A DNA stretch of 64,000 nt from Nostoc sp. S4 (lineage in GTDB: Bacteria; Cyanobacteriota; Cyanobacteriia; Cyanobacteriales; Nostocaceae), in contig JAQYWR010000025.1 in the NCBI GenBank assembly GCA_029379225.1, positions 1 through 64,000 of the forward strand, in the 5' to 3' direction. Under the pieces are notes generated by a model. It did no database searches, was not told where the DNA came from, and saw nothing but the letters and a program-made list of their open reading frames with translations. Positions 8,818-18,666 of the stretch are shown here, in pieces; within the stretch, counting starts at the first letter, position 1; every line of letters starts with the position of its first letter. A program made the position numbers and the translations under genes.

Positions 8818-9954
8818 ATGGAAGTTCAGTTGACAAATCGACAACAGCATATACTTTGGGCAACGATACGTCACTACATAGCTACAGCAGAGCCGGTTGG
8901 CTCAAAGGCTTTAGTCGAGGAGTACGACTTGGGTGTCAGCTCAGCCACGATTCGCAATGTCATGGGTGTTTTAGAAAAGTCTGGGTTACTTTACCAACCA
9001 CACACCTCTGCTGGGCGAGTACCTTCAGACTCAGGTTATCGCATTTATGTTGACCAGCTAATTACACCTTCTCTGCAAGACGCTACGCGTAGCTTGCTTC
9101 CACGTTCGCATAGCGTCCCGCAGGGAAGTGGTACGGATTTAGCTAAAAAAGTAGAAGTGGCACTGCAAAAGCGCCTCCACTGGGAAGATTGGAGTTTAGA
9201 ATCTTTATTGCAAGGAGCTGCACAAATTCTCGCAACCTTGAGTGGTTGCATCAGCTTGATTACCATGCCCCAAACCACCACAGCATTAGTGCGACATTTG
9301 CAATTAGTGCAGATTGAAGCGGGAAAGATTGTGCTGATTGTGGTGACTGATGCTTATGAGACGCATTCGAGATTGATGGATTTGTCGCCAGCACCAGAGG
9401 AAACACAACGCGATTCAGAGGTAATAGATCGCGAGTTGCAAATCGTTTCTAACTTTTTGAATAGCCACTTGCGCGGACGAAGTTTGTTGGAATTAGCTTA
9501 TCTCGACTGGAGTCAATTAGATCGGGAATTCCAACGCTACGGGGAATTCCTCAAAAATTCAGTTGCAGAATTGACTCGCCGTACTCTTGCTCCGACTGCA
9601 ACACAAATTATGGTTCGAGGTGTAGGAGAAGTTTTGCGCCAGCCAGAATTTTCTCAGTTACACCAAGCGCAAACAATTATCCACCTGCTGGAAGAAGAAC
9701 AAGACCAACTGTGGCGATTAATATTTGAGGAGCCAGAGTCGGAAGATGTAGGTAAATCAAAGGTAACTGTTCGCATTGGTGCAGAAAATCCTTTAGAACC
9801 GATACGCACCTGTAGCTTGATTTCTTCCACCTATCGTCGAGGCTCAGTACCAGTAGGAAGCGTAGGAGTTTTGGGGCCAACCCGCCTAGATTATGAAAGT
9901 GCGATCGCTGTTGTGGCGGCTGCTGCTGATTACCTCTCAGAAGCTTTGAGTTAG
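8818..9954 (+). CDS. hrcA: Heat-inducible transcription repressor HrcA
   Basis: HrcA represses groESL/dnaK-type heat-shock operons through CIRCE operators. The 378-residue protein has an N-terminal winged helix ([25 protein letters not shown], then SSATIRNVM at 41-49 and [13 protein letters not shown] at 63-75), the GAF-like domain, and the C-terminal signature [10 protein letters not shown] with GPTRLDY. Residues 84-104 ([16 protein letters not shown]) come from an in-frame palindromic repeat and lie between the DNA-binding and sensor domains, where HrcA tolerates a linker. A small membrane-protein gene starts 12 bases downstream and may be co-transcribed. Confidence 0.95.
   Translation: MEVQLTNRQQHILWATIRHYIATAEPVGSKALVEEYDLGVSSATIRNVMGVLEKSGLLYQPHTSAGRVPSDSGYRIYVDQLITPSLQDATRSLLPRSHSVPQGSGTDLAKKVEVALQKRLHWEDWSLESLLQGAAQILATLSGCISLITMPQTTTALVRHLQLVQIEAGKIVLIVVTDAYETHSRLMDLSPAPEETQRDSEVIDRELQIVSNFLNSHLRGRSLLELAYLDWSQLDREFQRYGEFLKNSVAELTRRTLAPTATQIMVRGVGEVLRQPEFSQLHQAQTIIHLLEEEQDQLWRLIFEEPESEDVGKSKVTVRIGAENPLEPIRTCSLISSTYRRGSVPVGSVGVLGPTRLDYESAIAVVAAAADYLSEALS
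9068..9128. repeat. In-frame palindromic repeat inside hrcA
   Basis: The left arm CTTCTCTGCAAGACGCTACGCG (9068-9089) is an imperfect inverted copy of the right arm (9107-9128). Related GAGACGCTGCGCG or CGGAGCGTCTC fragments lie between genes near 4290, 12495, 14865 and 42735, showing that this is a dispersed family. Here it is translated as about 20 extra residues without breaking the frame. Confidence 0.8.
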
Positions 9955-9966
9955 GTAGCTAAAATT

Positions 9967-10644
9967 ATGACGAGAAAAATTGCCTTTGGGTTAGTATGGC
10001 TGGGATTCATTGTCTATGCTTTTCTGCTCTCGCCTCCCCAACAACCCGGCACATTTGAGTTGATTAAAAACTTGTCCATTGGTCAGTGGCAAGGTATTAA
10101 TCCGTTAATAATAGCCTTATTCAACCTCATGGGTATCTGGCCATTAATTTACAGCGCAGTAGTATTTATCGACGGTAGAGGACAAAAAATACCTGCTTGG
10201 CTATTTGCGATTCCTTCTTTTGCAGTTGGTGCTTTTGCCCTATTGCCCTACTTAGCTTTTAGGGAACCAAATCAGAAGTTTGTTGGTAAAAAGGATACTT
10301 TGCTTAAGCTGCTAGATTCCCGCGTGACTGGCTTTGTATTAACTGTAGCTAGCGTTATTCTAGTTATTTACGGCTTAACACGAGGCGATTGGGGAAATTT
10401 TGGACAACAGTGGCAAACTAACCGCTTTATCCATGTAATGAGTTTAGATTTCTGTTTACTTTGTGTATTATTTCCCACATTAGTAAGGGATGATATGGCG
10501 CGTCGTGGATGGAAAAATCCGCAGTTGTTGTGGCTAACAGCCTTGATACCGCTATTTGGTTCATTGATTTATTTATCTGTGCGTCCACCTCTACCAGAAG
10601 CTAGCGCACAGACGTTACCTGCTGAGGAACCAGTGGCAAATTAA
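9967..10644 (+). CDS. Conserved cyanobacterial multi-pass membrane protein
   Basis: This 225-residue protein has about six hydrophobic segments: residues 5-21, 45-66, 76-96, 118-135, 152-166 and 180-200. Short loops contain conserved-looking features such as DGRGQKIPAW and VRDDMARRGW. The C-terminus is a short Ala/Pro-rich tail. It resembles the DUF2834-type or unnamed cyanobacterial and chloroplast membrane proteins. It begins 12 bases after hrcA, but a heat-shock connection is not shown by the sequence. Confidence 0.7.
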   Translation: MTRKIAFGLVWLGFIVYAFLLSPPQQPGTFELIKNLSIGQWQGINPLIIALFNLMGIWPLIYSAVVFIDGRGQKIPAWLFAIPSFAVGAFALLPYLAFREPNQKFVGKKDTLLKLLDSRVTGFVLTVASVILVIYGLTRGDWGNFGQQWQTNRFIHVMSLDFCLLCVLFPTLVRDDMARRGWKNPQLLWLTALIPLFGSLIYLSVRPPLPEASAQTLPAEEPVAN

Positions 10645-10820
10645 ACTGTGTTAATAGTTAACTGTTGACTGTTAACTGTTAACAGCCACCACTGATATTT
10701 TTCACTCTCATTTAAGATTGCTATATTTATTCCTAGTTTATAGTCGCAAATGCACCTTTGCATCTAGGCAAAAGCTAGGTATATCCTAATCTTTGAGTAG
10801 AGTTTTGATAATTTGAGATT
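10645..10820. repeat. GTTAACTGTTGAC-type repeat and yebC upstream region
   Basis: Bases around 10652-10684 are built from overlapping TTAACTGTTGACTG units, the kind of degenerate short tandem repeat common in Nostocales. The remaining bases precede yebC and show no further feature. Confidence 0.5.
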
Positions 10821-11579
10821 ATGGCAGGACATAGTAAATGGGCAAATATTAAGCGCCAAAAGGCGGTAGTAGATGCAAAAAAGGGAAAAACCTTCACTCA
10901 GTTATCCCGAGCAATTATTGTTGCGGCCAGAAGTGGTGTGCCAGATCCAGCAATGAATTTTCAACTTCGCACAGCGATCGACAAGGCAAAAGCAGCAAGT
11001 ATCCCCAATGATAATATTGAACGAGCGATCGCTAAAGGTGCGGGTACTTTTGGTGCAGATAATGCCAATTTTGAAGCTATTCGCTACGAAGGTTACGGCC
11101 CTGGTGGTGTAGCAATCTTAATTGAAGCCCTGACAGATAATCGCAATCGCACGGCTGCTGACTTACGTGCAGCTTTTAGTAAAAACGGCGGTAATTTGGG
11201 TGAAACAGGTTGCGTTAGCTGGATGTTTGACCAAAAAGGGGTTTGTGTCGTCGAGGGTGTGGTTGACGAAGAACAGCTTTTAGAAGCATCCCTCGAAGGT
11301 GGTGCCGAGTCTTATGAAATGACTGAAGATGAGATGTCTGAAGTCCTAACCGAGATCGGAAATTTAGAAAGCCTCAGCCAGATACTTAAGGATAAAGGCT
11401 TTAAAGTGACTGATGCACAGTTGCGCTGGATTCCCAGTAATAGTGTAGAAGTTACCGATACTGAACAGGCGCGATCGCTTTTCAAATTAATTGACACTTT
11501 AGAAGGCTTAGATGATGTCCAAGATGTCACAGCTAATTTTGAAGTAGCAGAACAATTAATCACCCTCTCCATTTCTTAA
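10821..11579 (+). CDS. YebC/PmpR family translation or transcription factor
   Basis: The 252-residue protein carries the full family pattern: [14 protein letters not shown] at the N-terminus, [12 protein letters not shown], the [19 protein letters not shown] region, then the [14 protein letters not shown] signature (about 91-104) and [20 protein letters not shown]. YebC proteins were long annotated as DNA-binding regulators; more recent work links YebC2-type members to relief of ribosome stalling on proline stretches. The sequence does not decide between the two. It appears to be transcribed alone. Confidence 0.93.
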   Translation: MAGHSKWANIKRQKAVVDAKKGKTFTQLSRAIIVAARSGVPDPAMNFQLRTAIDKAKAASIPNDNIERAIAKGAGTFGADNANFEAIRYEGYGPGGVAILIEALTDNRNRTAADLRAAFSKNGGNLGETGCVSWMFDQKGVCVVEGVVDEEQLLEASLEGGAESYEMTEDEMSEVLTEIGNLESLSQILKDKGFKVTDAQLRWIPSNSVEVTDTEQARSLFKLIDTLEGLDDVQDVTANFEVAEQLITLSIS

Positions 11580-11683
11580 CCCACATCTGTCAAAAGATAC
11601 ATAAAAGATTCACATCAATTTCAGCCCCCTGACATACACCTATTGGATAGTTGGACTGTTGATTAATTGATGAGGAATTTCAA

Positions 11684-11860
11684 GTGAATAACTTCGCTAA
11701 AGCTTTAGTCTTGGCTTTAATATTTGCTGCTCCTGTAGCCATCTCTGTACCTGCTGTTCAAGCTGAAACTGTCCGCCATCCTCAGGTAAAAACTACCAAA
11801 GTTCATCACAAACATTACAAACACCGCAAGCATCATCTAGTCAAGAAAGTTCATAAATAG
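11684..11860 (+). CDS. Small secreted His/Lys-rich protein (58 aa)
   Basis: A GTG start at 11684 follows GAGGA eight bases upstream. The product starts MNNFAKALVLALIFAAPV and has a typical signal peptide ending SVPAVQA. The mature peptide of about 31 residues is extremely basic and histidine-rich, ending in HHKHYKHRKHHLVKKVHK with nine histidines. A hairpin terminator lies downstream (11944-11971). The composition suggests metal binding or electrostatic binding to acidic polymers in the periplasm. No family is recognised. The frame is believed because start, ribosome site, signal peptide and terminator agree. Confidence 0.7.
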   Translation: MNNFAKALVLALIFAAPVAISVPAVQAETVRHPQVKTTKVHHKHYKHRKHHLVKKVHK

Positions 11861-11943
11861 TTACTCTTAATTATCAAAATTTGTAGTAAACATGTAATTT
11901 CTTTTAGTCTTCGTTTTGCTGCAAAATAATTGTATTATTTAAT

Positions 11944-11971
11944 CCCGCTGTAATTTTTAGTAATCAGCGGG
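11944..11971 (+). terminator. Intrinsic terminator after the His-rich gene
   Basis: CCCGCTG (11944-11950) pairs with CAGCGGG (11965-11971) and is followed by TATTTT. It lies 84 bases after the small His-rich gene. Confidence 0.8.
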
Positions 11972-12118
11972 TATTTTCAATTAATATCATATCCAGTAAA
12001 TCACCCGTAATCTATGCCAAGGGAGTGAAACAACGCAATCACAACGTTTTCCAGGTTGCTTTCCTCCGGTCGCAATGACGTTCTAAATTTACTAATTATA
12101 AATCCTACTGCTGTAATT

Positions 12119-12295
12119 TCATGATTGATTAGTGTCGGCATTGCCACCAACGATTGCTTGGAACACACTCCCTACTAAAAAGAAAAATGCTCCGACTAAT
12201 AAGACGAGCATTAAGCTACCAAGGGCAGCAAAAGGAGAGGTGATAAATAAAACTAAAAATGCAAACATTAAAATCGTTAATAGTGTCCTATTCAT
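12119..12295 (-). CDS. Small hydrophobic membrane protein (58 aa)
   Basis: The minus strand encodes MNRTLLTILMFAFLVLF and a second hydrophobic segment LMLVLLVGAFFFLVGSVF, ending AIVGGNADTNQS. Two transmembrane helices are predicted from composition, with an AAAGG ribosome-binding site about ten bases before the ATG. No family is recognised. Coding is supported by the hydrophobic pattern, the start context and the lack of any competing frame. Confidence 0.55.
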   Translation of the reverse strand: MNRTLLTILMFAFLVLFITSPFAALGSLMLVLLVGAFFFLVGSVFQAIVGGNADTNQS

Positions 12296-12796
12296 GTCTT
12301 TTGACCTTTAATATTTGTTTATTTAAAGCTAACAATTAACGTCATCAATTGGTATATATCTAACTGAAGGAATTAGTCTAATTCTCTAGTAGCATTTTCA
12401 AACTATTCCCAAGGAATACTAAAACTATAGCAATACTATTTGAGTTGTAAAAAATATCAGTGGTAGCTGTTAAACGTCAGTTGCTTCTCCTGACGGAGAC
12501 GCTGCGCGAAAATACGCAACGCACTAGCTCCTGTTAACTGTTGACAGTCAACAGTCATCAGTCAGCAACTTCAAACGGGATAATTTACACCAGTTTGCAA
12601 TTAAGTGAGGTACAAAAGCAAGGACTTAAAAATTAAATTATTCTTCTGCCTCCTGCCTCAAAACCAGTGACTTTGTACTTCATCCAAAGGAAAACTGCTG
12701 TATTTGTTGGAGTTCCCTTGTTCATTGCTCTTAACTTGCTTAAAAAGCCGCGATCGCGTCAAAATAAGGTTAAGAATGCTGTAATTTATCTTCATA
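12296..12796. other. Intergenic region with repeat remnants
   Basis: The region holds a dispersed-repeat fragment (CCTGACGGAGACGCTGCGCG near 12488) and a perfect odd palindrome ACTGTTGAC-A-GTCAACAGT (about 12537-12555) made of the same TGTTGAC units as upstream of yebC. No gene was seen. A GCGATCGCG lies about 45 bases before the next start. Confidence 0.5.
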
Positions 12797-14053
12797 ATGG
12801 CGCTAGCAGAGCTTAATCAAACTCTTGACTCTCCCCAATCATCAGACAACTGGGGATACGAATATGATTTGGTAATTGTTGGGGGTGGAATTGTTGGGCT
12901 GACTCTAGCCTCCGCCTTAAAAGATTCTGGCTTGAGTGTGTTGCTGATTGAGGCCAAAGTAGCGTCAGCAGCGGTAGCCAAAGGTCAAGCCTATGCAGTT
13001 CACATGCTTTCGTCGCTAATTTACCAAGGAATTGGCGTTTGGGAGAAAATGTTGCCGCAAATCGCCAAATATTGCCGAGTTCACCTTTCTGATGCCGATT
13101 ATCCGGGTGTGGTGGAATTTGCCACCGATGATATAGGTACACCAGAGTTGGGTTATGTAGCGGAACACCAAGCGCTGTTGCAGCCGTTGCAGGAGTTTGT
13201 CCAAGATTGTCCAAATGTGACTTATTTGTGTCCGGCTGAAGTGATAAATACGCACTACCAACGTGACACTGTAGCAATAGATATAAAAGTTGCCGATCGC
13301 CTACAAACAGTCAAGAGTAAATTACTCGTAGCCGCAGATGGATCGCGATCGCCAATTCGTCAAGCTGCTGGTATCAAAACCTCTGGGTGGAAATATTGGC
13401 AGTCTTGCATCGTTGCATTTGTGAAACCTGAAAAATCCCACAATAATACTGCTTACGAAAGATTTTGGTCTAGCGGCCCCTTTGCAATTTTACCTTTACC
13501 AGGGAATCGTTGCCGGATTGTCTGGACAGCCCCTCACGAAGAAGCAAAAGCTTTATGTGCTTTAGATAACGAGCAATTTTTAAAAGAATTAACTCGTCGC
13601 TACGGCAATCACATGGGTAAATTGGAATTACTTGGCGATCGCTTTATTTTTCAGGTACAACTCATGCAAAGCGATCGCTATGTGCTTCCCCGACTAGCAT
13701 TAATTGGTGACGCTGCACACAACTGTCATCCCGTCGGCGGACAAGGTTTAAATTTAGGTATTCGGGATGCAGCAGCTTTGGCCCAAGTACTAGAAGCAGC
13801 ACACAAAGCGGGTAAAGATATTGGCGAGATTCAAATTCTCAAACGTTACGAACGCTGGCGTAAGCTAGAAAACCTGACGATTTTAGGTTTTACCGATTTG
13901 TTAGATCGAATGTTTTCTAATAATTTCTTACCTGCGGTGTTGGTTCGTCGTTTGGGTTTATGGTTATTGCAGCGAGTACCTATATTAAAAGTATTTACGC
14001 TCAAGTTGATGATCGGTTTGAAAGGGCGGACTCCAGAATTGGCAAAACGTTAA
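12797..14053 (+). CDS. UbiH/UbiF-like FAD-dependent hydroxylase
   Basis: The 418-residue flavoprotein monooxygenase shows the Rossmann motif VIVGGGIVGLTLA (27-39), the AADGSRS NADPH/FAD motif (179-185) and the GDAAHNCHPVGGQGLNLG motif (304-321). These are diagnostic of the ubiquinone-hydroxylase group (COG0654). In cyanobacteria, which lack ubiquinone, members have been linked to plastoquinone or tocopherol-related ring hydroxylation, so a quinone-pathway role is likely but not proven here. The C-terminal helix (LPAVLVRRLGLWLLQRVP) could bind the membrane surface. Confidence 0.85.
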   Translation: MALAELNQTLDSPQSSDNWGYEYDLVIVGGGIVGLTLASALKDSGLSVLLIEAKVASAAVAKGQAYAVHMLSSLIYQGIGVWEKMLPQIAKYCRVHLSDADYPGVVEFATDDIGTPELGYVAEHQALLQPLQEFVQDCPNVTYLCPAEVINTHYQRDTVAIDIKVADRLQTVKSKLLVAADGSRSPIRQAAGIKTSGWKYWQSCIVAFVKPEKSHNNTAYERFWSSGPFAILPLPGNRCRIVWTAPHEEAKALCALDNEQFLKELTRRYGNHMGKLELLGDRFIFQVQLMQSDRYVLPRLALIGDAAHNCHPVGGQGLNLGIRDAAALAQVLEAAHKAGKDIGEIQILKRYERWRKLENLTILGFTDLLDRMFSNNFLPAVLVRRLGLWLLQRVPILKVFTLKLMIGLKGRTPELAKR

Positions 14054-15129
14054 ACTATAGCGGTTCTCGTTTGGATGAAATACGCTTCAACCCCACCCCC
14101 AACCCCTTAGAGCAAGCGGGGCGACACTGTATTGCAACGAAGTGATAACCCCTATATATCGCATCATATTTGACTTATGAAATTGTTGTGAACGCAGGCA
14201 ATAGATTTTTTACTAATGATTTAGATTTCCGTAACATCATAAATTATTGGTAAAAATTTTATCTGCTTTACTTATTGTGTTGTAGTTTGCGCTCTCTGCG
14301 GTTGCTTCTGATTTTTTTTCGCAACCTATAGCAGATTGCTGTAACCCAAGCTGATTGTAATATTTATAACTTAAAGTAGCAAATTTGTCTGTATTTACAG
14401 CACCTAAGATAGATGCTGATATTTTAAATCTCAACGCTTATTTTGGAGCAATTAATTTAAAATTTAATTAAATAAAGAAGTTTCAAATTATTGTAATTAT
14501 TATGACAACTTTCATTAAATTTATTTTTAATAATCTACTTATAGAAGTATTTAAAAAATTTTATTAACCAAGTATAGTAATCAGCTAAGACTTACACATT
14601 GACAAAAAATACTAAATACTGAGTATGATTTTTAGGCATTAAACCTAGATGTTTCGACACTTTTTAGGTGATACTTAGGCTCGGCTGCACTTACGCTATT
14701 TCTCGAAATATAATTCAGGAGTCAGGAGTCAGAATAAAATCATGAATTCTGTGTGACTGGCGGATAAATAGATGTGTTTAAGATCCCTACTAAATTTATA
14801 ATTTGGTGGTGCTTCTAAATGACGCGTTTGAATTCTTCATGAAGAGTAATTCTGACGCCTCAGCGGAGCATCTCTGGCTTCGCTCGTGAATTCTAACTTC
14901 TGAATTCATCTTCAACTAAGACTGGATTAATAAAAGCTTGAAACAAACTATTTTATAAGATGCACAAGATAATAAATTTGGAAAGTGCGGAAGTTTAATA
15001 AACTACAACAAAATAATCATATATTAATCAAGCATTTTGATATTAAATCAAGCGCATTGGTGAAAGTCCAAACTCTAATTGCTAAAGTGTGCATCTTGAG
15101 TTTTTTATCAATTAATTATCATATACCAA
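14054..15129. other. Long AT-rich intergenic region with dispersed repeats
   Basis: Just after the hydroxylase stop, CTATAGCGGTTCTCG plus the C-rich AACCCCACCCCCAACCCC stretch (about 14054-14135) looks like a common Nostoc dispersed repeat. A second repeat-like patch with GAGTCAGGAGTCAG and CAGCGGAGCATCTCTGGC lies at 14716-14905. Small open frames here (for example 14237-14434 and 14985-15200) lack ribosome sites or recognisable content and are not called. Confidence 0.5.
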
Positions 15130-16032
15130 ATGAATACAATTATCAAAAAGGTTCGGAATCGGTTTTTAGAAAACCTTTACCGAGTTCCATTATTCAGTAA
15201 TAAGGCTGACCTAATTTATCAAGTAGCGAGAGAAAAACATGTTGATTATTTACCTGTTATCTCGACCGCAGATATGAATTTGCTTGAAACTCTCAAATGT
15301 GAGGGAATAGCTGTAACTTCATTGGCAGAACTTTCAATTCCGTCTACTCCAGAAATGTTTCAGGCTGCACAAAGTTTGATGCTCAAAATCCCCAAAAGTA
15401 TTTCTGGAAAGAAAAATGAATTTATTATTCATGCCACATGTGAGCAAATGATGGAACATCAAGAAATTTTTTTTTGGGGAATTCAACAACGTTTACTTAA
15501 TATTATTGAAAATTATCTATGTCTGCCAGTAGCTTATCATTATCCTTCTTTTCGTAGAGATATTGCTAATCAAGTTCAACAAAAATCAAGGCTATGGCAT
15601 TTAGACAAAGAAGACCGAAAAGTACTAAAAATTATTGTTTATCTGAATGATGTAAATAATGATGGAGGTCCATTTCAATATATTCCCAAATTTTATTATT
15701 CAAAAGTAGCTCGCTCCCTAAGATACAACTATGGCTATATCCAAGACAAAACCATGCAACGGGTTATATCACCATTAAATTGGAAATCTTGTACAGGACT
15801 TGCAGGTACTATAGTTATAGCTGACACTGCTAACATCTTCCATCGAGGGAAAATACCTTTATATTCAGATAGATTCACAATATTTTTTGACTATACTTCT
15901 CGCTCACCCAAACACTCGTTTTATTGTAAACCTCGATTGAAGGATGAGTATTTACAAAAAATTATTCTTAAGCTTTCTGAAAATCAAAGGCAGTGCGTTT
16001 TTTGGCGAGAAAATAGCACAAACTACAAATGA
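15130..16032 (+). CDS. PhyH-like Fe(II)/2-oxoglutarate-dependent oxygenase
   Basis: The 300-residue protein contains the jelly-roll iron-binding pattern: His157-x-Asp159 in RLWHLDKED, then IIVYLNDVNNDGGPFQYIP (168-186), and a distal His238 with Arg248 (NIFHRG, SDRFTIFFDY), the usual 2-oxoglutarate anchor. This matches the phytanoyl-CoA dioxygenase superfamily. The substrate is unknown. The gene is AT-rich and Lys/Asn-rich compared with its neighbours, which may indicate acquisition. It is convergent with the patatin gene, with 12 bases between the stops. Confidence 0.72.
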   Translation: MNTIIKKVRNRFLENLYRVPLFSNKADLIYQVAREKHVDYLPVISTADMNLLETLKCEGIAVTSLAELSIPSTPEMFQAAQSLMLKIPKSISGKKNEFIIHATCEQMMEHQEIFFWGIQQRLLNIIENYLCLPVAYHYPSFRRDIANQVQQKSRLWHLDKEDRKVLKIIVYLNDVNNDGGPFQYIPKFYYSKVARSLRYNYGYIQDKTMQRVISPLNWKSCTGLAGTIVIADTANIFHRGKIPLYSDRFTIFFDYTSRSPKHSFYCKPRLKDEYLQKIILKLSENQRQCVFWRENSTNYK

Positions 16033-16044
16033 GTTTGTTGTATT

Positions 16045-18204
16045 TTACATATTCCAAGTTTCATACCACAGTTGTTTTATTTGTTGAATTGTCTCTCCTG
16101 TTTTTACTACCGTCCAGCCATCTTGAATAGCTTTTTTCTCTCTATCAGTTAATTTCCAAGATAAAGGTGGTTGATACCGACCATTTTTATAAAATGCAGT
16201 TACATCAGATACTTCGGGTCTATCAGAGAAGGAGGGGAAGAAGATAGGAAAGTATTGGATATCTACCTTATTCTGCCATTTTGCTGCCAGAAATTCAGCT
16301 TCTTGAGCATTTCGAGATGCCAAAACTGAATCACGTACCTTGAAAACTGCCAGTAATGGGCCGATAGTTGCCATAAACCAACCTCCATCTCCCCGCACTT
16401 TTTCTGTTGAAGGAGATTCCGGAAAAGGATTTATTTGCAGTATTAAAACTCGTTTGATATTTAAACTATTATTCGGTTGATTTTCAGACTTATTCTCAGG
16501 TTTTAGCCATTCATTTAAGTGTCCGTCCAGCCATTCTGCTGCTGTGATAAAGCCAGAGTTATCGAAATAGCCTCCATCAGCAACGTGATAATTTTTATCT
16601 TTGATATTTATATTGCTACGACAAATAGGAGAAACATAGGGAAAAGTTGCTGATAGTCTTGCAGCCGTGACAACATTCATATCATAATCATGTTTTCCAT
16701 AAAGATTATTGAAGTCTATATACTTTTTCTCAGGAACTTCGCCAAATGTCATCGGAGTAATTAAAAACCGCCAGCCATTTTCGACTAATGTAGCATTAAA
16801 TACAGGAATAGGAATTTCGCCATCAAAAATCTGTTTTCGCCAGCTTGCTAAGGTTTTGCTAGTTCGCGGTTCCTTCAGTTCCGCTTGCCAGTCTATCTCA
16901 ACCGCTGTACCGCGATCGAACTTTGGACGAATTAGGAAAGGAAACCCGATAAATCGCCATAAGTCCAAATAAGCTAAACCCCAACCAACAGCATCTAAAC
17001 TATCTCTAGTAGCAGCATTAAAACTTTCCCTGGTAGGTACTTCTTTTTCCTCTTTTAAAAAACCATGTTCATTAAAGCGATCTAAGTAGTACATCGATCC
17101 TACCGAACCACCGGAAACAGAACTAATCAAGCCAATTGCTTTGGTAAATGATTTTCCTAATAGTTCTTGAAGACCAGCCAAAACTTCCACTGTCCATCCT
17201 GCTGCTTGAATCCCACCACCACTGGCACAAATAATGACTAAAGTGTTTTCTCCCTGTTGATGTTTAAGACGTTGAGTTAGCACTTGTTTGAAATTATCAG
17301 ACTTGTCATCAACTTTCTTCTTGTCTGCACTATTTTTCAAAGGGTTGAGTTGATAAAGGTGATTGACATCAAATGCTAAATAGCTTAAAGCAGAGAAAAC
17401 AGTAAACAAAATTAATACGGGAATCCGAAAGTAATCAAGATAGAATGTGACTCCTCCAAAGATAATTACCATCATGGAGGCGATGAGTAGCACGTACAAA
17501 AGAGCAGGTGCTTCGGGTCTATTGGATTGTGGTTTAGGATCAAAACGCAAACCAATTGTAATATAGATAGCTCCTGCAATTATTAAATAAGCAATTGCTG
17601 TTAAATGCCCCGCAGTTAATTCACCAGTTTGAAGATTGATATAGCCATTTGAATCATTTTTGATAAATAAATAAAGGATATCAAAAAATATCTTTTTTAA
17701 AAAAGTATTGGAACTTAACCAATGTCTGAGCAAACTAACAATCAATAATAGAACAACGCTTAATAATGCACCGACCGATGCTCCCCACTGTATTTCCGAT
17801 TTACTCAGCTTCTCTTGAGACAGGTTAATTGCAACAATGCAAATATATAAGCTTAATAAAATACCGATTCCATATTGCCAAAGTTCAGGAATTTCAATTG
17901 TTGCTGGCACAGTAAATCGAGCTGCTACGTTCTCCAAAATAATAGATGCAACTAAAATTACTGAAGTTCCAGCTCCAATTGCGCTGACAATTACAGTTGC
18001 TAATTGCCACTTGTCACGAAGTACAAATAGATTTTTCAATAGGGCTGGTAGCCAATCTTTGGCAAGTTTAGGAAAAAATAAAAGGAATAAGCCTACCAAT
18101 ATAGGCAGGCGGAGGAAGAAAAGATATTTCCAAACACTATCTGAATTTACTAGCCAGGTTGATAGAATTACTAGCAATGGTAACAACAAAATTGCTTTTT
18201 TCAT
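16045..18204 (-). CDS. Multi-pass membrane patatin-like phospholipase
   Basis: The 719-residue protein has about seven hydrophobic segments in residues 1-280 (7-20, 30-44, 70-90, 112-128, 143-159, 203-219, 234-277), followed by a cytosolic patatin domain. Catalytic elements are the oxyanion loop CASGGGIQAAGW (326-337), nucleophile Ser364 in SSVSGGSVG, and Asp543 in ADGGYFDNSG. The Gly before the nucleophile is replaced by Ser in the GxSxG box, resembling the cPLA2-like variant. It should hydrolyse acyl esters of membrane lipids. An N-terminal polytopic domain of this size is unusual for patatins. Confidence 0.85.
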   Translation of the reverse strand: MKKAILLLPLLVILSTWLVNSDSVWKYLFFLRLPILVGLFLLFFPKLAKDWLPALLKNLFVLRDKWQLATVIVSAIGAGTSVILVASIILENVAARFTVPATIEIPELWQYGIGILLSLYICIVAINLSQEKLSKSEIQWGASVGALLSVVLLLIVSLLRHWLSSNTFLKKIFFDILYLFIKNDSNGYINLQTGELTAGHLTAIAYLIIAGAIYITIGLRFDPKPQSNRPEAPALLYVLLIASMMVIIFGGVTFYLDYFRIPVLILFTVFSALSYLAFDVNHLYQLNPLKNSADKKKVDDKSDNFKQVLTQRLKHQQGENTLVIICASGGGIQAAGWTVEVLAGLQELLGKSFTKAIGLISSVSGGSVGSMYYLDRFNEHGFLKEEKEVPTRESFNAATRDSLDAVGWGLAYLDLWRFIGFPFLIRPKFDRGTAVEIDWQAELKEPRTSKTLASWRKQIFDGEIPIPVFNATLVENGWRFLITPMTFGEVPEKKYIDFNNLYGKHDYDMNVVTAARLSATFPYVSPICRSNINIKDKNYHVADGGYFDNSGFITAAEWLDGHLNEWLKPENKSENQPNNSLNIKRVLILQINPFPESPSTEKVRGDGGWFMATIGPLLAVFKVRDSVLASRNAQEAEFLAAKWQNKVDIQYFPIFFPSFSDRPEVSDVTAFYKNGRYQPPLSWKLTDREKKAIQDGWTVVKTGETIQQIKQLWYETWNM

Positions 18205-18666
18205 CTTGTTATTGTATGATTATATGTTTGAACTAATACAGTTGAGTTGCATATTAACTTTCCACAATCAGGAAACTCTAAAAAATAAACGATCTAATTT
18301 CTGAAATTCACTACGACTTTTCCTTCCCCTGTTATGCTACTCTGACAATGCAATATTTTTTTATTTGAAAATCCCTAATCTTTAGTCATTATCAAACTTA
18401 TACCCCAACTCCATCGCTCTGTTGGTGAGAAAAAGTAAGTAATTACTGTAAAAAAATGTAACTTTTTATGTAATATTCTGACAAATACATCAGATGTCGC
18501 AGCCACAATACGTAATAATATGTGCCAAATAGTACTATCAGCCGTATGGTTGAAGATTAGTATTTTTCTACATAAAATTAAAAATCTAAAATTAAAAATA
18601 GGTAACACTGGTGGCTAGGAGTGCTAAAGTTTCAAGAAATTCATCGGAAATTTTCAGCGAGTATTC
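18205..18666. other. Divergent promoter region
   Basis: This 462-base AT-rich stretch separates the patatin gene (minus) from the transglycosylase gene (plus) and must carry both promoters. No specific operator was identified. The open frame at 18375-18608 minus is not credible. Confidence 0.4.

Noticed and set aside
14985..15200. 71-codon frame before the oxygenase gene
   Set aside because: It has no ribosome site, overlaps the oxygenase start and shows no recognisable pattern.
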